53,930 nt of DNA, from contig CAZLAH010000004.1 of NCBI GenBank assembly GCA_964557565.1, positions 1 through 53,930 on the forward strand. The letters are read 5' to 3'. The number at the start of each line of letters is the position of its first letter. Position 1 is the stretch's first letter. The stretch comes from UBA5232 sp964557565 (GTDB lineage: Bacteria > Patescibacteriota > Dojkabacteria > SC72). The position numbers and the translations under genes are program-made. Positions 5,550-14,616 of this stretch are shown one piece after another. The notes beneath the pieces are model-generated. The model saw only the letters and a list, made by a program, of their open reading frames with translations. It searched no databases and was not told the DNA's origin.

Positions 5550-8264
5550 ATGGCAGTAGACCTTTCTAGCAAAACTAAAAGCATCATAGGGTTACACAAT
5601 ACAGACAAAAACACCTTTGGATTAATTGAAAAGAACTTCTCTTTAATTAGCGAGGAGAACAAATCCATATTTACTTTAACTAGAGACCATTTCTTTACAA
5701 TTACCTCTCCTCAAATAGATTCTGTTTTAAAAAATTTTCTTAGATACAAAAGGTTTAATGATGTAAAAAGATCCATTGCAAATATATTTGTCATACCTGG
5801 ATTAATAATAGCTGTAGGATATATTTTTAAATATTCAACTCTTTTAGATGGGTATCCAGAAATACTCAAGATACTAGATATGCCGATTGTAAATGTCCTC
5901 TTTGGATTAACCATAATGAGTGTAATTGTACTTTGGCATGATTTCTTCGAAGACAAAAGCCATCCCATACAATTACCCAAAGTAAAAAGCATCTCTCCTA
6001 AAGATATTGATGAGATAAAGGCAATGGGTTTTAAATTTGGAAGATATTTACATCTTGAAACTATTAATTTCGCAAATGAAGAAACTTTAGAATATCTTTG
6101 TCTTTTCACAAAAGAGAAAGAGTTAAAGACATTGGATCTCCTTAAATCTTTAATTGAATACAATTTTGAAGTACAGCAAATATTAAGAAGAGCAGGAGTA
6201 ACTGTAGATATTGCAGAATTTGAGAAGGAAGGTATAACAGAAGAAAGTATTCCAAACTTCCCGCAAAGCGCAATTAGAAGCCTACTCACATATGCTGTAG
6301 AGGAAGCTCTTTTAACAGAGAGCAAAGAGATACAACCACAACACCTCTTTTTGACCATAGTTAAAGTATTTCTTCCTTTGCAGAAATATCTACGAAAAAA
6401 CAATATGGGTTTAGACATTTTGAGGGAAGTTTCTGTTTACAATAATTTAGAAATCAGAAGAAATTCAAAAACAAGATATCTCGATACAAGTATCCCATAC
6501 TACAGAAAAGGTGGCGTAGCCAAACCATGGATATATGGATATACATTCATTCTAAGTCATTTTAGTAAAGATATTAATGCTCAGATAGCTGATTCTCAGG
6601 ATGTATTTGGTATTGGGCATGAGGAGGAAGTTGATGCTTTGGTCGCAAGCTTAGGGAAGATATCAAACAAGAATGCACTTTTGGTTGGAGAAGCTGGTGT
6701 AGGAAAATCTAGTCTGATTCTAGGATTAGCTCAAAGAATCAATACAGGAGATGTACCACCACAATTGAAAGACAAAAGAATCATTGAGTTGGATATTAAT
6801 GGATTAATAGCTATGTCTAAGAAAGAAAGTAATACCGAGGAGTTAGTCATAAAGGCAATGAATGAATTAGAAAAAGCTGGCAATACATTCCTGTATATAG
6901 ATGAGATACAGGAAATAATACCAAGAAAAGCAGAAGAATCAGGTCATTCCATAGCAGGAATATTACTCCCATATATTTTAAACAGTAAATTCCCCATAAT
7001 CGGTAGTATCAACTATTCTGATTACAAGAAATACTTTTACAGTAATGAGTCCCTAAGACAAAGTTTTACGAATATTGAAACAAAGGAGGTTACAGCTTCT
7101 GATGCATTAAGAATTTTAGAAACAAAGGTAAATTCTTTAGAAAAGAACTTCAATTGTTATATTACATTACCTGCACTAATAGCTGCAGTGGATCTTTCTC
7201 AAAGATATATCAAAGAAAGAAAGCTACCAAGTGGAGCAGTACAAACAATCGAGGCTACATGTTCATGGGCTCAATCAAATGAAATAGATAAAATAACTGC
7301 AGAGCATGTTTCAAAGGCAATCTCTTTGCAGAAGAATATAAATATTACAACGATTGATCAAGAAGAGAGTAATAAATTGATGAAATTAGAAGAAAGTATT
7401 AAAAGTAGGGTGATTGGACAGGATGAAGCAGTAATGGCAGTTGCAGAGGCCCTCAAGAGGGCTAGAACAGATGTTAGGAACCCAGGTAAACCAATCGGTG
7501 TATTTCTCTTCATTGGTCCTACAGGCGTAGGTAAGACCCATTTAGCAAAGATCGTAGGGGAAGAGTTCTTTGGTGTTGCAGAAACAATAATTAGAATAGA
7601 TATGTCTGAATACCAAGATATACAAAGTATAAATAAATTCTTGGGTTCTGAAGACAATATCCTTGGACAAGCATCCATCTCTCTTGTAGACAAGATTAAG
7701 AGTAATTCAAACACAGTAGTCCTTTTTGATGAGATAGAGAAAGCTCATCCCCAGATATTGGATCTTTTCCTTCAGCTTTTTGATGAAGGTAGACTAACAA
7801 GCAATAGGGGAGAGACTGTAGATTTTACAAACAGTATAATCATATGTACAAGTAATATTGGTAGTAAAATTCTTTTAGATGCATTGGAAAAAGACAAATC
7901 TTTGTGGGAAGAAGCGAAGGATAGGGTACTTCTAGAGTTAAGACAATCCATAAAACCAGAATTGCTCAATCGTTTTGACAAAGTAATCGTATTCTCTCCT
8001 CAAGATACGAGTGAACTAGCTCAAATATCCACACTTTTGCTTAACGACTTGGCAAAGAGACTATCTGAGAAAGGATTAATCATAACATGGTCTGAACAAA
8101 TACCTATGTTAATAGCAAGTAAAGCATATGAACCAGGTATGGGTGCAAGACCAATAAAGAGATACATACAGGATAGAATAGAAGGTCAAATAGCCAAAGG
8201 ATTGATTGAAAGAACGATAACTTCTGGGGAAGAGATTAACATTAAAGAGAGTTGGATAATATAG
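5550..8264 (+). CDS. membrane-anchored ClpA/ClpC-type double AAA+ unfoldase
   Basis: A 904-residue Clp/Hsp100-type ATPase. After 75 hydrophilic residues there are two hydrophobic segments (about 76-94 and 112-130), which Clp unfoldases normally lack. A Clp N-domain-like helical region (about 225-300) follows. AAA1 has Walker A GEAGVGKSS near 377 and Walker B FLYIDEIQE; AAA2 has Walker A GPTGVGKTH near 655, Walker B VVLFDEIEKAH and sensor-2 GMGARPIKR. The order matches ClpA/ClpC and no ClpB-style long middle domain is seen. No ClpP-docking loop could be identified with certainty, so a protease partner is not proven. Probably acts on membrane-proximal substrates; the upstream membrane protein is likely co-translated. 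Confidence 0.85.
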   Translation: MAVDLSSKTKSIIGLHNTDKNTFGLIEKNFSLISEENKSIFTLTRDHFFTITSPQIDSVLKNFLRYKRFNDVKRSIANIFVIPGLIIAVGYIFKYSTLLDGYPEILKILDMPIVNVLFGLTIMSVIVLWHDFFEDKSHPIQLPKVKSISPKDIDEIKAMGFKFGRYLHLETINFANEETLEYLCLFTKEKELKTLDLLKSLIEYNFEVQQILRRAGVTVDIAEFEKEGITEESIPNFPQSAIRSLLTYAVEEALLTESKEIQPQHLFLTIVKVFLPLQKYLRKNNMGLDILREVSVYNNLEIRRNSKTRYLDTSIPYYRKGGVAKPWIYGYTFILSHFSKDINAQIADSQDVFGIGHEEEVDALVASLGKISNKNALLVGEAGVGKSSLILGLAQRINTGDVPPQLKDKRIIELDINGLIAMSKKESNTEELVIKAMNELEKAGNTFLYIDEIQEIIPRKAEESGHSIAGILLPYILNSKFPIIGSINYSDYKKYFYSNESLRQSFTNIETKEVTASDALRILETKVNSLEKNFNCYITLPALIAAVDLSQRYIKERKLPSGAVQTIEATCSWAQSNEIDKITAEHVSKAISLQKNINITTIDQEESNKLMKLEESIKSRVIGQDEAVMAVAEALKRARTDVRNPGKPIGVFLFIGPTGVGKTHLAKIVGEEFFGVAETIIRIDMSEYQDIQSINKFLGSEDNILGQASISLVDKIKSNSNTVVLFDEIEKAHPQILDLFLQLFDEGRLTSNRGETVDFTNSIIICTSNIGSKILLDALEKDKSLWEEAKDRVLLELRQSIKPELLNRFDKVIVFSPQDTSELAQISTLLLNDLAKRLSEKGLIITWSEQIPMLIASKAYEPGMGARPIKRYIQDRIEGQIAKGLIERTITSGEEINIKESWII

Positions 8265-8267
8265 TTA

Positions 8268-8296
8268 TTGAAAACATCTCCGTTATTACATATAAT
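8268..8296 (+). promoter_or_regulatory. promoter of rpmF-nusB-rnc
   Basis: -35 TTGAAA (8268-8273), 17-nt spacer, -10 TATAAT (8291-8296). The predicted start leaves about 23 nt before the rpmF ATG at 8326. Confidence 0.7.
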
Positions 8297-8325
8297 CACA
8301 AAGTTAATATATAGAAATAAAAGAT

Positions 8326-8487
8326 ATGGGTGCTTTACCAAAAAGAAAAATATCAAAAGCTCGAAAAGGTAAAAGAAGAGCTCACAATGCTTTAAAGATA
8401 GAGGGTATTTCCAAATGTCCTAAGTGTGGCAATGTAAAAAGAAGCCATTTCGAATGTGAATACTGTGGTAACTACAAAACTAAATAG
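8326..8487 (+). CDS. rpmF: 50S ribosomal protein L32
   Basis: A 53-residue ribosomal protein that starts MGALPKRKISKARKGKRRAH, the standard L32 opening, and carries four zinc-ribbon Cys (CPKCG and CEYCG). It is short enough to be missed by length-filtered gene calling. It lies directly behind a consensus promoter and 12 nt before nusB, so it leads the rpmF-nusB-rnc transcription unit. Confidence 0.95.
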   Translation: MGALPKRKISKARKGKRRAHNALKIEGISKCPKCGNVKRSHFECEYCGNYKTK

Positions 8488-8499
8488 TAAAACCATACT

Positions 8500-8946
8500 A
8501 TGAAAAGAGGATCTGACCCAAGACATTTAGCAAGAATATTAGCTTTACAAGTTCTTTTCTCTGAGAAGTTTTCAAACAACAGATTAAATATGGAGAACAT
8601 CCCAATAGAGGAGATGCTTGAATTAGATGAGATAGAGAGCTATGACAAAGATATCTTTTCAAAGATTACTACAGGGGTAACAGAAAACATAGAAGAAACA
8701 GATAAGATGATTCTTCAATTTGCACCACAGTGGCCAATCTCTCAAATGAAGTTAGTAGATTTACAAATACTTCGAATAGCAATATATGAGGGATTCATTG
8801 GAAAGATAACTCCTCCAAAGGTTGCCATAGATGAAGCTATTGAAATTGCTAAAGATTTCGGAGGAGAAACAAGTAGTAAGTTTGTAAATGGTGTGCTAGG
8901 AGCAATTTATGAAATAAATAAAACAGAAACAAAAGATGAATCATAA
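8500..8946 (+). CDS. nusB: transcription antitermination factor NusB
   Basis: Binds boxA RNA with NusE/S10 and supports rRNA antitermination. The 148-residue protein begins with a basic RNA-binding stretch (KRGSDPRHLARILALQVLFS) and has the conserved PPKVAIDEAIEIAK and FVNGVLG segments (about 107-137) of NusB. Length is normal. Its last 11 nt overlap the start of rnc, suggesting translational coupling. Confidence 0.95.
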   Translation: MKRGSDPRHLARILALQVLFSEKFSNNRLNMENIPIEEMLELDEIESYDKDIFSKITTGVTENIEETDKMILQFAPQWPISQMKLVDLQILRIAIYEGFIGKITPPKVAIDEAIEIAKDFGGETSSKFVNGVLGAIYEINKTETKDES

Positions 8947-9622
8947 TGAAATAGAAAAAAAATTAGATGTAGTGTTTACTAATAAAGACCTTTTAGAAAG
9001 AGCTTTCATACACAGATCTTACATAAATGAAAATAGAGGTAAAGCTTTAGAGAACAATGAAAGGTTAGAATTCTTAGGTGATGCTGTATTAGAATTAATA
9101 ATTTCCTCCCATCTTTACTCTCAATACAGTAAAAAGAGCGAAGGAGAGTTGACAGCAATTAGATCAGCAATTGTAAGAACTGAAAGTTTGGCAATACAAA
9201 GTAGAGAGTTAGGTTTAGGAGAACATCTTTTAATGTCGAAAGGGGAAGAAGATTCAGGTGGTAAAGACAAAGACTTTCTACTTGCTAATCTTTTCGAGGC
9301 TGTTTTAGGAGCAATATACATAGACAAAGGATATCAAGAAGCAGAGATATTCATAAAGAAAACTCTTTTACCAAAGATAACCCGAATCATAGAAGAAGAA
9401 TCATTCATAGATCCTAAGACCAAGGTACAAGAAATCATACAATCCAAATACAAGGAGACTCCAACATACGAGGTGCTTAAAGCTGAAGGCCCTGATCATG
9501 ACAAACACTTTACTGTAGGATTGAAAGTAGGACAGAAACTTTTTTCAGAGGGGAATGGAGCTAGTAAGCAAAAAGCGGAAGAGGAAGCAGCAAAAAAGGC
9601 TTTAGATGTTTTAAATAAATAA
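8936..9622 (+). CDS. rnc: ribonuclease III
   Basis: Double-strand-specific endoribonuclease for rRNA and other RNA processing. The 228-residue protein has the signature NERLEFLGDAVLEL (residues 41-54, catalytic acidic residues), a second acidic patch ANLFEAVLGAIYID, and a C-terminal dsRNA-binding domain (about 155-228) ending in the KQKAEEEAAKKAL helix. Length is standard. The start overlaps nusB by 11 nt. Confidence 0.96.
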   Translation: MNHNEIEKKLDVVFTNKDLLERAFIHRSYINENRGKALENNERLEFLGDAVLELIISSHLYSQYSKKSEGELTAIRSAIVRTESLAIQSRELGLGEHLLMSKGEEDSGGKDKDFLLANLFEAVLGAIYIDKGYQEAEIFIKKTLLPKITRIIEEESFIDPKTKVQEIIQSKYKETPTYEVLKAEGPDHDKHFTVGLKVGQKLFSEGNGASKQKAEEEAAKKALDVLNK

Positions 9623-9626
9623 TTGG

Positions 9627-9655
9627 TTGAATAATATAACTTGATCTGATAGAAT
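9627..9655 (+). promoter_or_regulatory. promoter of rpsP, near-leaderless
   Basis: -35 TTGAAT (9627-9632), 17-nt spacer, extended -10 TGA-TAGAAT (9647-9655). The ATG of rpsP is only 8 nt after the -10, so the 5' untranslated region would be 0-3 nt. Confidence 0.62.
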
Positions 9656-9663
9656 TCACAACT

Positions 9664-9966
9664 ATGTTAAAGATTAGATTAAAAAGAATAGGAAGAAGAA
9701 AACAACCAAGTTATAGGTTGGTTGTAGTAGAGTCTGCGAAACCAAGAGATGGTAGAACTGTAGACGATTTGGGTTCATACAATCCTAGGAATAAGCCTTC
9801 TGTTTTCAATATTGATGTAGAGAAAGCAAAAGAGTGGCTTGTAAAAGGTGCACAGCCTACAGATACTGTAGCTCAATACTTTGTTAAATTAGGTTTAGTT
9901 AAGAGTCTTAAGAGAGGCTCTACCAAGCCTAGTATAGAGAAGAAGACAAAAGAGAATAAAGAGTAG
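9664..9966 (+). CDS. rpsP: 30S ribosomal protein S16
   Basis: The 100-residue protein opens MLKIRLKRIGRRKQPSYRLV, followed by KPRDGR and LGSYNP, the S16 signature. The C-terminal tail is basic and slightly longer than the minimal family form. It is followed 33 nt later by the KH-domain protein khpA, a common rpsP-khpA pairing. Confidence 0.97.
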   Translation: MLKIRLKRIGRRKQPSYRLVVVESAKPRDGRTVDDLGSYNPRNKPSVFNIDVEKAKEWLVKGAQPTDTVAQYFVKLGLVKSLKRGSTKPSIEKKTKENKE

Positions 9967-9999
9967 TATAATATATTATTAAAATATATACTCATAAAA

Positions 10000-10323
10000 A
10001 TGAAAGAGTTACTGGAGCATATTGTTAAATCTATTGTAAATAATCCTGATGATGTAAAAGTAGAGGAGAGGGAGAGTGTAGACTTTCCTGGACTTACTAT
10101 TTTAACAATAGAAGTCGCAGAGACCGACAAGGGCGTTGTAATAGGAAGAAAAGGCAGAACTATTAATGCTATTAGAGATTTGATAACCATTAACGCTATA
10201 AGAAATGATCGAAGAGTAAAGGTTATGATAAAGGATGACAACAATAGACATACAGAGGATGGTGCGGAAATAACAGAGAATACACAACCTGAAGACGAAT
10301 CAATCTTTAACGACGAAATATAA
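10000..10323 (+). CDS. khpA: KhpA-type KH-domain RNA-binding protein
   Basis: A 107-residue protein with a single KH domain; the GxxG loop is GRKG (residues 49-52) within VVIGRKGRTINAIRDLI. The first 80 residues match KhpA/YlqC, which binds RNA and works with KhpB in several Gram-positive bacteria. The last 25 residues form an acidic tail beyond the usual end of the family. Its position after rpsP is typical. The stop lies 2 nt from the convergent pilO stop. Confidence 0.9.
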   Translation: MKELLEHIVKSIVNNPDDVKVEERESVDFPGLTILTIEVAETDKGVVIGRKGRTINAIRDLITINAIRNDRRVKVMIKDDNNRHTEDGAEITENTQPEDESIFNDEI

Positions 10324-10325
10324 AA

Positions 10326-11060
10326 CTACTTTTTCAAAACTTCTGCCTTCTTTGTGAATATGTCTACCACACTTTGATATTTGCTGTACTCTATGAAAGG
10401 AGCAAAGAAATTTGCTTCCGTAGTACTTTCAGGTATGTAATAACCAATAAGGTTTAAATCCAATCTCCAAGTATTATCACTCGTACTCCTCTTAAAAGAT
10501 ATATTATCCGCAGAGACAATATATGGCGAGCTAGAATAGAGACTATCAAGAAAACTTAGTATATTGGTTAAACTACCAGTATATGAAAGAGGACCACTCA
10601 CACCTAAGTATGATTTCTTTCCTCCTTCGTCACCTTTCTTCCCAACAGTTACAGACACATCTCCTGCCGAAAGAGATCTGGAAGCTAAATTCTTTTCTCT
10701 CGCCAAAGAATCAATATAATAAACAAACATTGAAACTTTCAAGGTTTTAGGTATAACACTTTTTGCATTTAAAAGATCCACCTGTAAAGTAGCATCTTCC
10801 ATGTTATTGAGCTTGCTTTCTAACTTCTCTAACGATTCTAATTTCGTCTTGATATCATTATAATCTTGCCTAAATCCAATTGTAGCTTTTATCATTGGTA
10901 TAAATACAAAGACACTCAAAATTATTAAAACCAACGCTACAGCTCCAGGAATTATTATATCCTCTATCTTTAATCTAGAGCCCTTTATCTTCTCACTAAT
11001 AGCATCTAGCTCTTTCTTTGTTTTTGAGTTTTCTGACCCTTTACTTGTTAATGTATTCAT
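10326..11060 (-). CDS. pilO: type IV pilus assembly protein PilO-like
   Basis: A 244-residue bitopic protein: hydrophilic N-terminus, one membrane helix at about 37-60, a coiled coil (about 68-95), then a periplasm/outside-facing ferredoxin-like domain. This is the PilO layout, and it is the third gene after pilM and pilN, the usual order. PilM/N/O form the inner-membrane alignment platform linking pilin and motor. Only one base separates it from pilN. Confidence 0.82.
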   Translation of the reverse strand: MNTLTSKGSENSKTKKELDAISEKIKGSRLKIEDIIIPGAVALVLIILSVFVFIPMIKATIGFRQDYNDIKTKLESLEKLESKLNNMEDATLQVDLLNAKSVIPKTLKVSMFVYYIDSLAREKNLASRSLSAGDVSVTVGKKGDEGGKKSYLGVSGPLSYTGSLTNILSFLDSLYSSSPYIVSADNISFKRSTSDNTWRLDLNLIGYYIPESTTEANFFAPFIEYSKYQSVVDIFTKKAEVLKK

Positions 11061-11061
11061 A

Positions 11062-11781
11062 CTATTTACTCCTTGATTCTAGAAAATTACTTAAAACAAA
11101 TGACCCATAGAAAGAGAAAGATACATCCTGCACTCCCTTTCCTACAGATCTCAAAGATATATTCTCAATATCAGTATCATTACCTAAAAGATACCAAAAT
11201 TTAGCGACTTCCTCTAATCCTTTTGCCTTTCCATTAAGTTCTATACCATTGGAACCAGAAAAAGAGAATGAATGAAGATTACAATTGGCTTTAATAGCAA
11301 CATCATTTACATGTTCCATAACATCCTTCGCAGAGTATCTTCCTTTTTCAATATCATTATACAAAGATATTCTCTCAACTATCTCATTGTTATTCAGAAC
11401 TTTCTGAGAAAAAACAGAAATAGTTTCTTCTCTCTCTGCTAGCTTTTCTTTCTCAAGATTTAATTGTATTTTGAATACGACATTAAAACCTACTATAAGG
11501 ATGGAAATAACAAAAAGGATTATCAAACTTGTTATAGCACCAAGGTTTAATTTCTTTTTCTTGTCTTCTTTCTTTATCTCTTGATCAGTAAGTACAGGTA
11601 TTAAGTTAATCCCTGATTCAGAACCAACTATTGTATTTATTTCTGACTCTTGCTTCTTTTTCTCAACTTCTTCTTTTGGCTTTTCTTCTTTAGGTGAAAG
11701 CTTTACGGGAGAAGTAGTCGGCTGAACCTTCTCTTTTGTCTCTTCTTTCTTTTTTACTTCTTCTTGGGGGATATTATTCAT
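11062..11781 (-). CDS. pilN: type IV pilus assembly protein PilN-like
   Basis: A 239-residue protein. An unusually long Lys/Glu/Pro-rich cytoplasmic N-terminus (residues 1-80) precedes one membrane helix (about 84-106) and an extracytoplasmic domain with a coiled-coil start. The short conserved PilN motif INLIP, which binds PilM, is present just before the helix as INLIPVL at about residue 59. Its start overlaps the pilM stop by 8 nt. Confidence 0.83.
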   Translation of the reverse strand: MNNIPQEEVKKKEETKEKVQPTTSPVKLSPKEEKPKEEVEKKKQESEINTIVGSESGINLIPVLTDQEIKKEDKKKKLNLGAITSLIILFVISILIVGFNVVFKIQLNLEKEKLAEREETISVFSQKVLNNNEIVERISLYNDIEKGRYSAKDVMEHVNDVAIKANCNLHSFSFSGSNGIELNGKAKGLEEVAKFWYLLGNDTDIENISLRSVGKGVQDVSFSFYGSFVLSNFLESRSK

Positions 11782-12805
11782 CTTTCAAAGCTAAGCCAAT
11801 AGCGACAGAGTAGGATGGTCCGCTTTTAGCTATTATATCTTTAAATTTAGGATCTACCTGGATATTATTCCACGGCATAGACATCACAGCATTAACTCCA
11901 AGACTCTTTGATACATATTCTTTCAATCCTGGGAGTAGGGCACCATCACCATTTAGAACGTAATCTGTTGGAGCTACAGAGAGAGTTCTGTTTTTGTAGA
12001 ACTCAACTCCTCGTCTGACTTCAACCATTATTGATTCTACAATTGGACTTAGTACAGAATAGATCTTTCCTTCTAAAACATTCTCTACTAAACCATAGTT
12101 TCTCTTAAATTCCTCAGCTCTTTGATATTCAAAATTGAACTTATTTATAACTGCTTGTGTTAGGGAATCAGAGCCAATTGCTATACTCTGAGAGAATACT
12201 AGATATCCATCGGAGAGGATACTCATGTCTGTACTATTAGCACCAAAATCAAGCATTATGAGGTCTTTCTTACCAATTGATTTGTACATTGCTCTTCCCA
12301 TTGCTACAGATTCTGTTTCAATAGCTATTAGATCTAGGGATGAAAGTACAGCTATATTTATGTATATATCAATAATCTTTCTTGGTGCAGCAACTACTAA
12401 AACTCTAGGTGCATTCTTTTCGGTATTGAAACCTATTGGGACATAGCTTAATTGTACTTCACTTAAAGGCATTGGGATATATTGCTTAGCTTCAAAATAT
12501 ACAGCATCTTTCAATTCCTCCTTTTTAACTCCTGGAAACTCCAAGAACCTAGTGAAAACGGAAAACTCTGGCAATGCCATTACAACATTTTTGTTCTTAA
12601 TTCTAGAGGAGTCATACAACTTCTTTAAAACATCTGAAAGCTTTCTTTGATCAGATTTATCTTCACTATTTATGACACCCTTAGGTGTTAATTGTGATCC
12701 CAAATTTACTAAGATGGGAGATGGTGTAGAAACTTTGGCTAACTCAACAGCCTTTACAGAATGCGTTCCAAAATCTATACCAACATGATCGGGCAGTTTG
12801 GCCAT
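11774..12805 (-). CDS. pilM: type IV pilus assembly protein PilM
   Basis: A 343-residue actin-like ATPase fold protein. The opening VGIDFGTHSVKAVEL is the phosphate-1 loop; LIMLDFGANSTDMSIL (about 180-195) is phosphate-2; DYVLNGDGALLPGL (about 280-293) is the adenosine loop. PilM is a cytoplasmic ring protein that binds the PilN tail. Head of the pilM-pilN-pilO block. Confidence 0.93.
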   Translation of the reverse strand: MAKLPDHVGIDFGTHSVKAVELAKVSTPSPILVNLGSQLTPKGVINSEDKSDQRKLSDVLKKLYDSSRIKNKNVVMALPEFSVFTRFLEFPGVKKEELKDAVYFEAKQYIPMPLSEVQLSYVPIGFNTEKNAPRVLVVAAPRKIIDIYINIAVLSSLDLIAIETESVAMGRAMYKSIGKKDLIMLDFGANSTDMSILSDGYLVFSQSIAIGSDSLTQAVINKFNFEYQRAEEFKRNYGLVENVLEGKIYSVLSPIVESIMVEVRRGVEFYKNRTLSVAPTDYVLNGDGALLPGLKEYVSKSLGVNAVMSMPWNNIQVDPKFKDIIAKSGPSYSVAIGLALKDE

Positions 12806-12874
12806 ATCATAATAATACTAAATTATTACTCTTTATCTATAATATCAAATACAAAATCTGTTTCAAGCAATAGG

Positions 12875-13267
12875 TTAGTTAGCACCAAGATATTTGCTTA
12901 ATTCTTTCACTAATCCTTGGTAATCAAGGTCTGTTTTAACAAGATATGAGGAAGAACCTAGGTCAAAGGATTCCTTAATTACAGCTTCACTAGTCATATT
13001 CGTAAGAACAATAATAGGCATTTGACCATATTTCTCAGGATTTGCTTTTACCGCTCTTAGAACTTCCAAGCCATCTACACCTGGCATCATGAGATCAAGT
13101 AGTACAAGATCTATACCTCCTATATTCTTAGCTAATTGATCAAGTCCTTGATATCCATCTAATGCTGTTATTGCAATATAGCCGGCAGATTCAACCAATT
13201 CTTTGTATGAATCTAAAAGATCTTTTTCATCTTCAACTATGAGTATCGTTTTGCTTCTTTCAGACAT
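12875..13267 (-). CDS. CheY-like single-domain response regulator
   Basis: A 130-residue receiver domain with no output domain. Acidic pocket VEDE (11-14), phospho-acceptor D58 in LLDLMMPG, T89 in VLTN and K111 in YLVKTD are all present, so it should be phosphorylatable. It lies inside the pilus locus between the minor prepilins and pilM, which suggests control of pilus activity. No histidine kinase is encoded in this window. Confidence 0.9.
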   Translation of the reverse strand: MSERSKTILIVEDEKDLLDSYKELVESAGYIAITALDGYQGLDQLAKNIGGIDLVLLDLMMPGVDGLEVLRAVKANPEKYGQMPIIVLTNMTSEAVIKESFDLGSSSYLVKTDLDYQGLVKELSKYLGAN

Positions 13268-13332
13268 AATTTTAATTGTAATAATTTAATATAACAAAAG
13301 TATAGTATATGTTTTAAGATAACATAAAGACA

Positions 13333-14043
13333 TTACCATATCAAACCTTCGGTGGTAACAACTGTTTGCCTAAACACTTCTTTTTCTACTGGAGCACCAT
13401 TTCCTAAGTACCAATTTACTGGCTCTGCATTGAGATCGAATCTAATCAAATAGTTTGTGTTGTCAGATACAGTATATGCAATATTAAATGCTTTAATATT
13501 TACATACTCGGAATTTAGAACCATGATATATCTCATATTTTCTAAATCATTTTCAAAACAACTAGAATGATTATTCCACAAATCATCTGCACTATTTTTC
13601 AATATATATCCAAGATTCTCATCTACAGAAGATTTAAAGAAACCAATACATATCCAATTCTCATAACCATATGGCCTAAAGTGAATTTCATTTCCAAATA
13701 CATTTTCTTCCAAGCCATTAGTATATATTTCTTCAATATTTAAATGCTCTGATGTGCTTACTACCGTAGAGTTCTCTGGATTAAATCTCCTTTCATCTAT
13801 ACTGTCATATATATATATGTCAGAAGGATTGGAGTTTCTTACTGTTCTTCTTACTAGTTCTAGAACAAACTCTGTTTCTGTCCTTACTCTTGTTTTGTTA
13901 CTGGATACTGAAGATATTTTAACAAGTGAGGTTAAAGTTATTGCAGAAATTAGCATAACCACACCAATGATTACAATTGTTATGAGCATTTCTACTAGAC
14001 TAAAACCTGTATATTTTTTTGTACTTCTTTTTAAGATACTCAT
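13333..14043 (-). CDS. type IV prepilin-like protein (minor pilin)
   Basis: A 236-residue protein with a class III (prepilin) signal: basic leader, Gly before FSLVEMLITIVIIG, glutamate at +5, then a hydrophobic helix to about residue 40. The body is beta-rich, ending in GLIW, without a recognised domain. Last of four minor prepilin genes. Its ATG overlaps the preceding TGA stop (ATGA), indicating tight coupling. Confidence 0.82.
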   Translation of the reverse strand: MSILKRSTKKYTGFSLVEMLITIVIIGVVMLISAITLTSLVKISSVSSNKTRVRTETEFVLELVRRTVRNSNPSDIYIYDSIDERRFNPENSTVVSTSEHLNIEEIYTNGLEENVFGNEIHFRPYGYENWICIGFFKSSVDENLGYILKNSADDLWNNHSSCFENDLENMRYIMVLNSEYVNIKAFNIAYTVSDNTNYLIRFDLNAEPVNWYLGNGAPVEKEVFRQTVVTTEGLIW

Positions 14044-14615
14044 AATTTGATAATTGAAAAATATGTGTAGTCTTTTACTTGGTTACCCTTAGTGATTGTA
14101 CCATCTGAATTAACTTGTCCTACAATGATTCTAGCTGTTACATATTCGGTATCTTCTTCAATTTCTTGTTGAGGATATTCAAGACATACAAGCCTAAAAA
14201 GTTCTTCATCTGAAGGAATAACCCCCGTAGATTTGTATTCAAATGGAGTACCATATGCATATGTTACAAATCCTGCTTCACCATTTTTAAGGAAATTGTA
14301 GTTACTAAGAGAAACGTTTTCTCCTTCTGATTCTGTAGCTGTAAATACGAAACATTCCCTTCCAACAAAAACTTCATCTATATTAGGGAAAAGATTCTCC
14401 TCATTTGAGGCTTTATCCCTATTAGCTATATCCTGTACTATTTCTGCACCCTCAACAGCATACTGTGTCATCTTGTCTATTGTATCGTTCTGTATCATTC
14501 CTTGCATTGTACTTACGGCTATCTGCATAAGAACAATGGAAGATGCTCCAACAACAATTATCGCAATTAATGCTTCTACAAATCCTAAACTTTCATATGC
14601 TGTTACCTTTTTCAT
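14040..14615 (-). CDS. minor prepilin-like protein (PilV-type position)
   Basis: A 191-residue protein with an N-terminal pseudopilin helix (LGFVEALIAIIVVG). If the helix is aligned on the +5 glutamate, the cleaved bond follows Ser11, not Gly, so processing needs a relaxed peptidase or the protein is processed differently. The rest is acidic and of unknown fold. It starts 1 nt after the upstream prepilin stop and ends in TGA, which shows that UGA is a stop codon here. Confidence 0.75.
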   Translation of the reverse strand: MKKVTAYESLGFVEALIAIIVVGASSIVLMQIAVSTMQGMIQNDTIDKMTQYAVEGAEIVQDIANRDKASNEENLFPNIDEVFVGRECFVFTATESEGENVSLSNYNFLKNGEAGFVTYAYGTPFEYKSTGVIPSDEELFRLVCLEYPQQEIEEDTEYVTARIIVGQVNSDGTITKGNQVKDYTYFSIIKL

Positions 14616-14616
14616 C

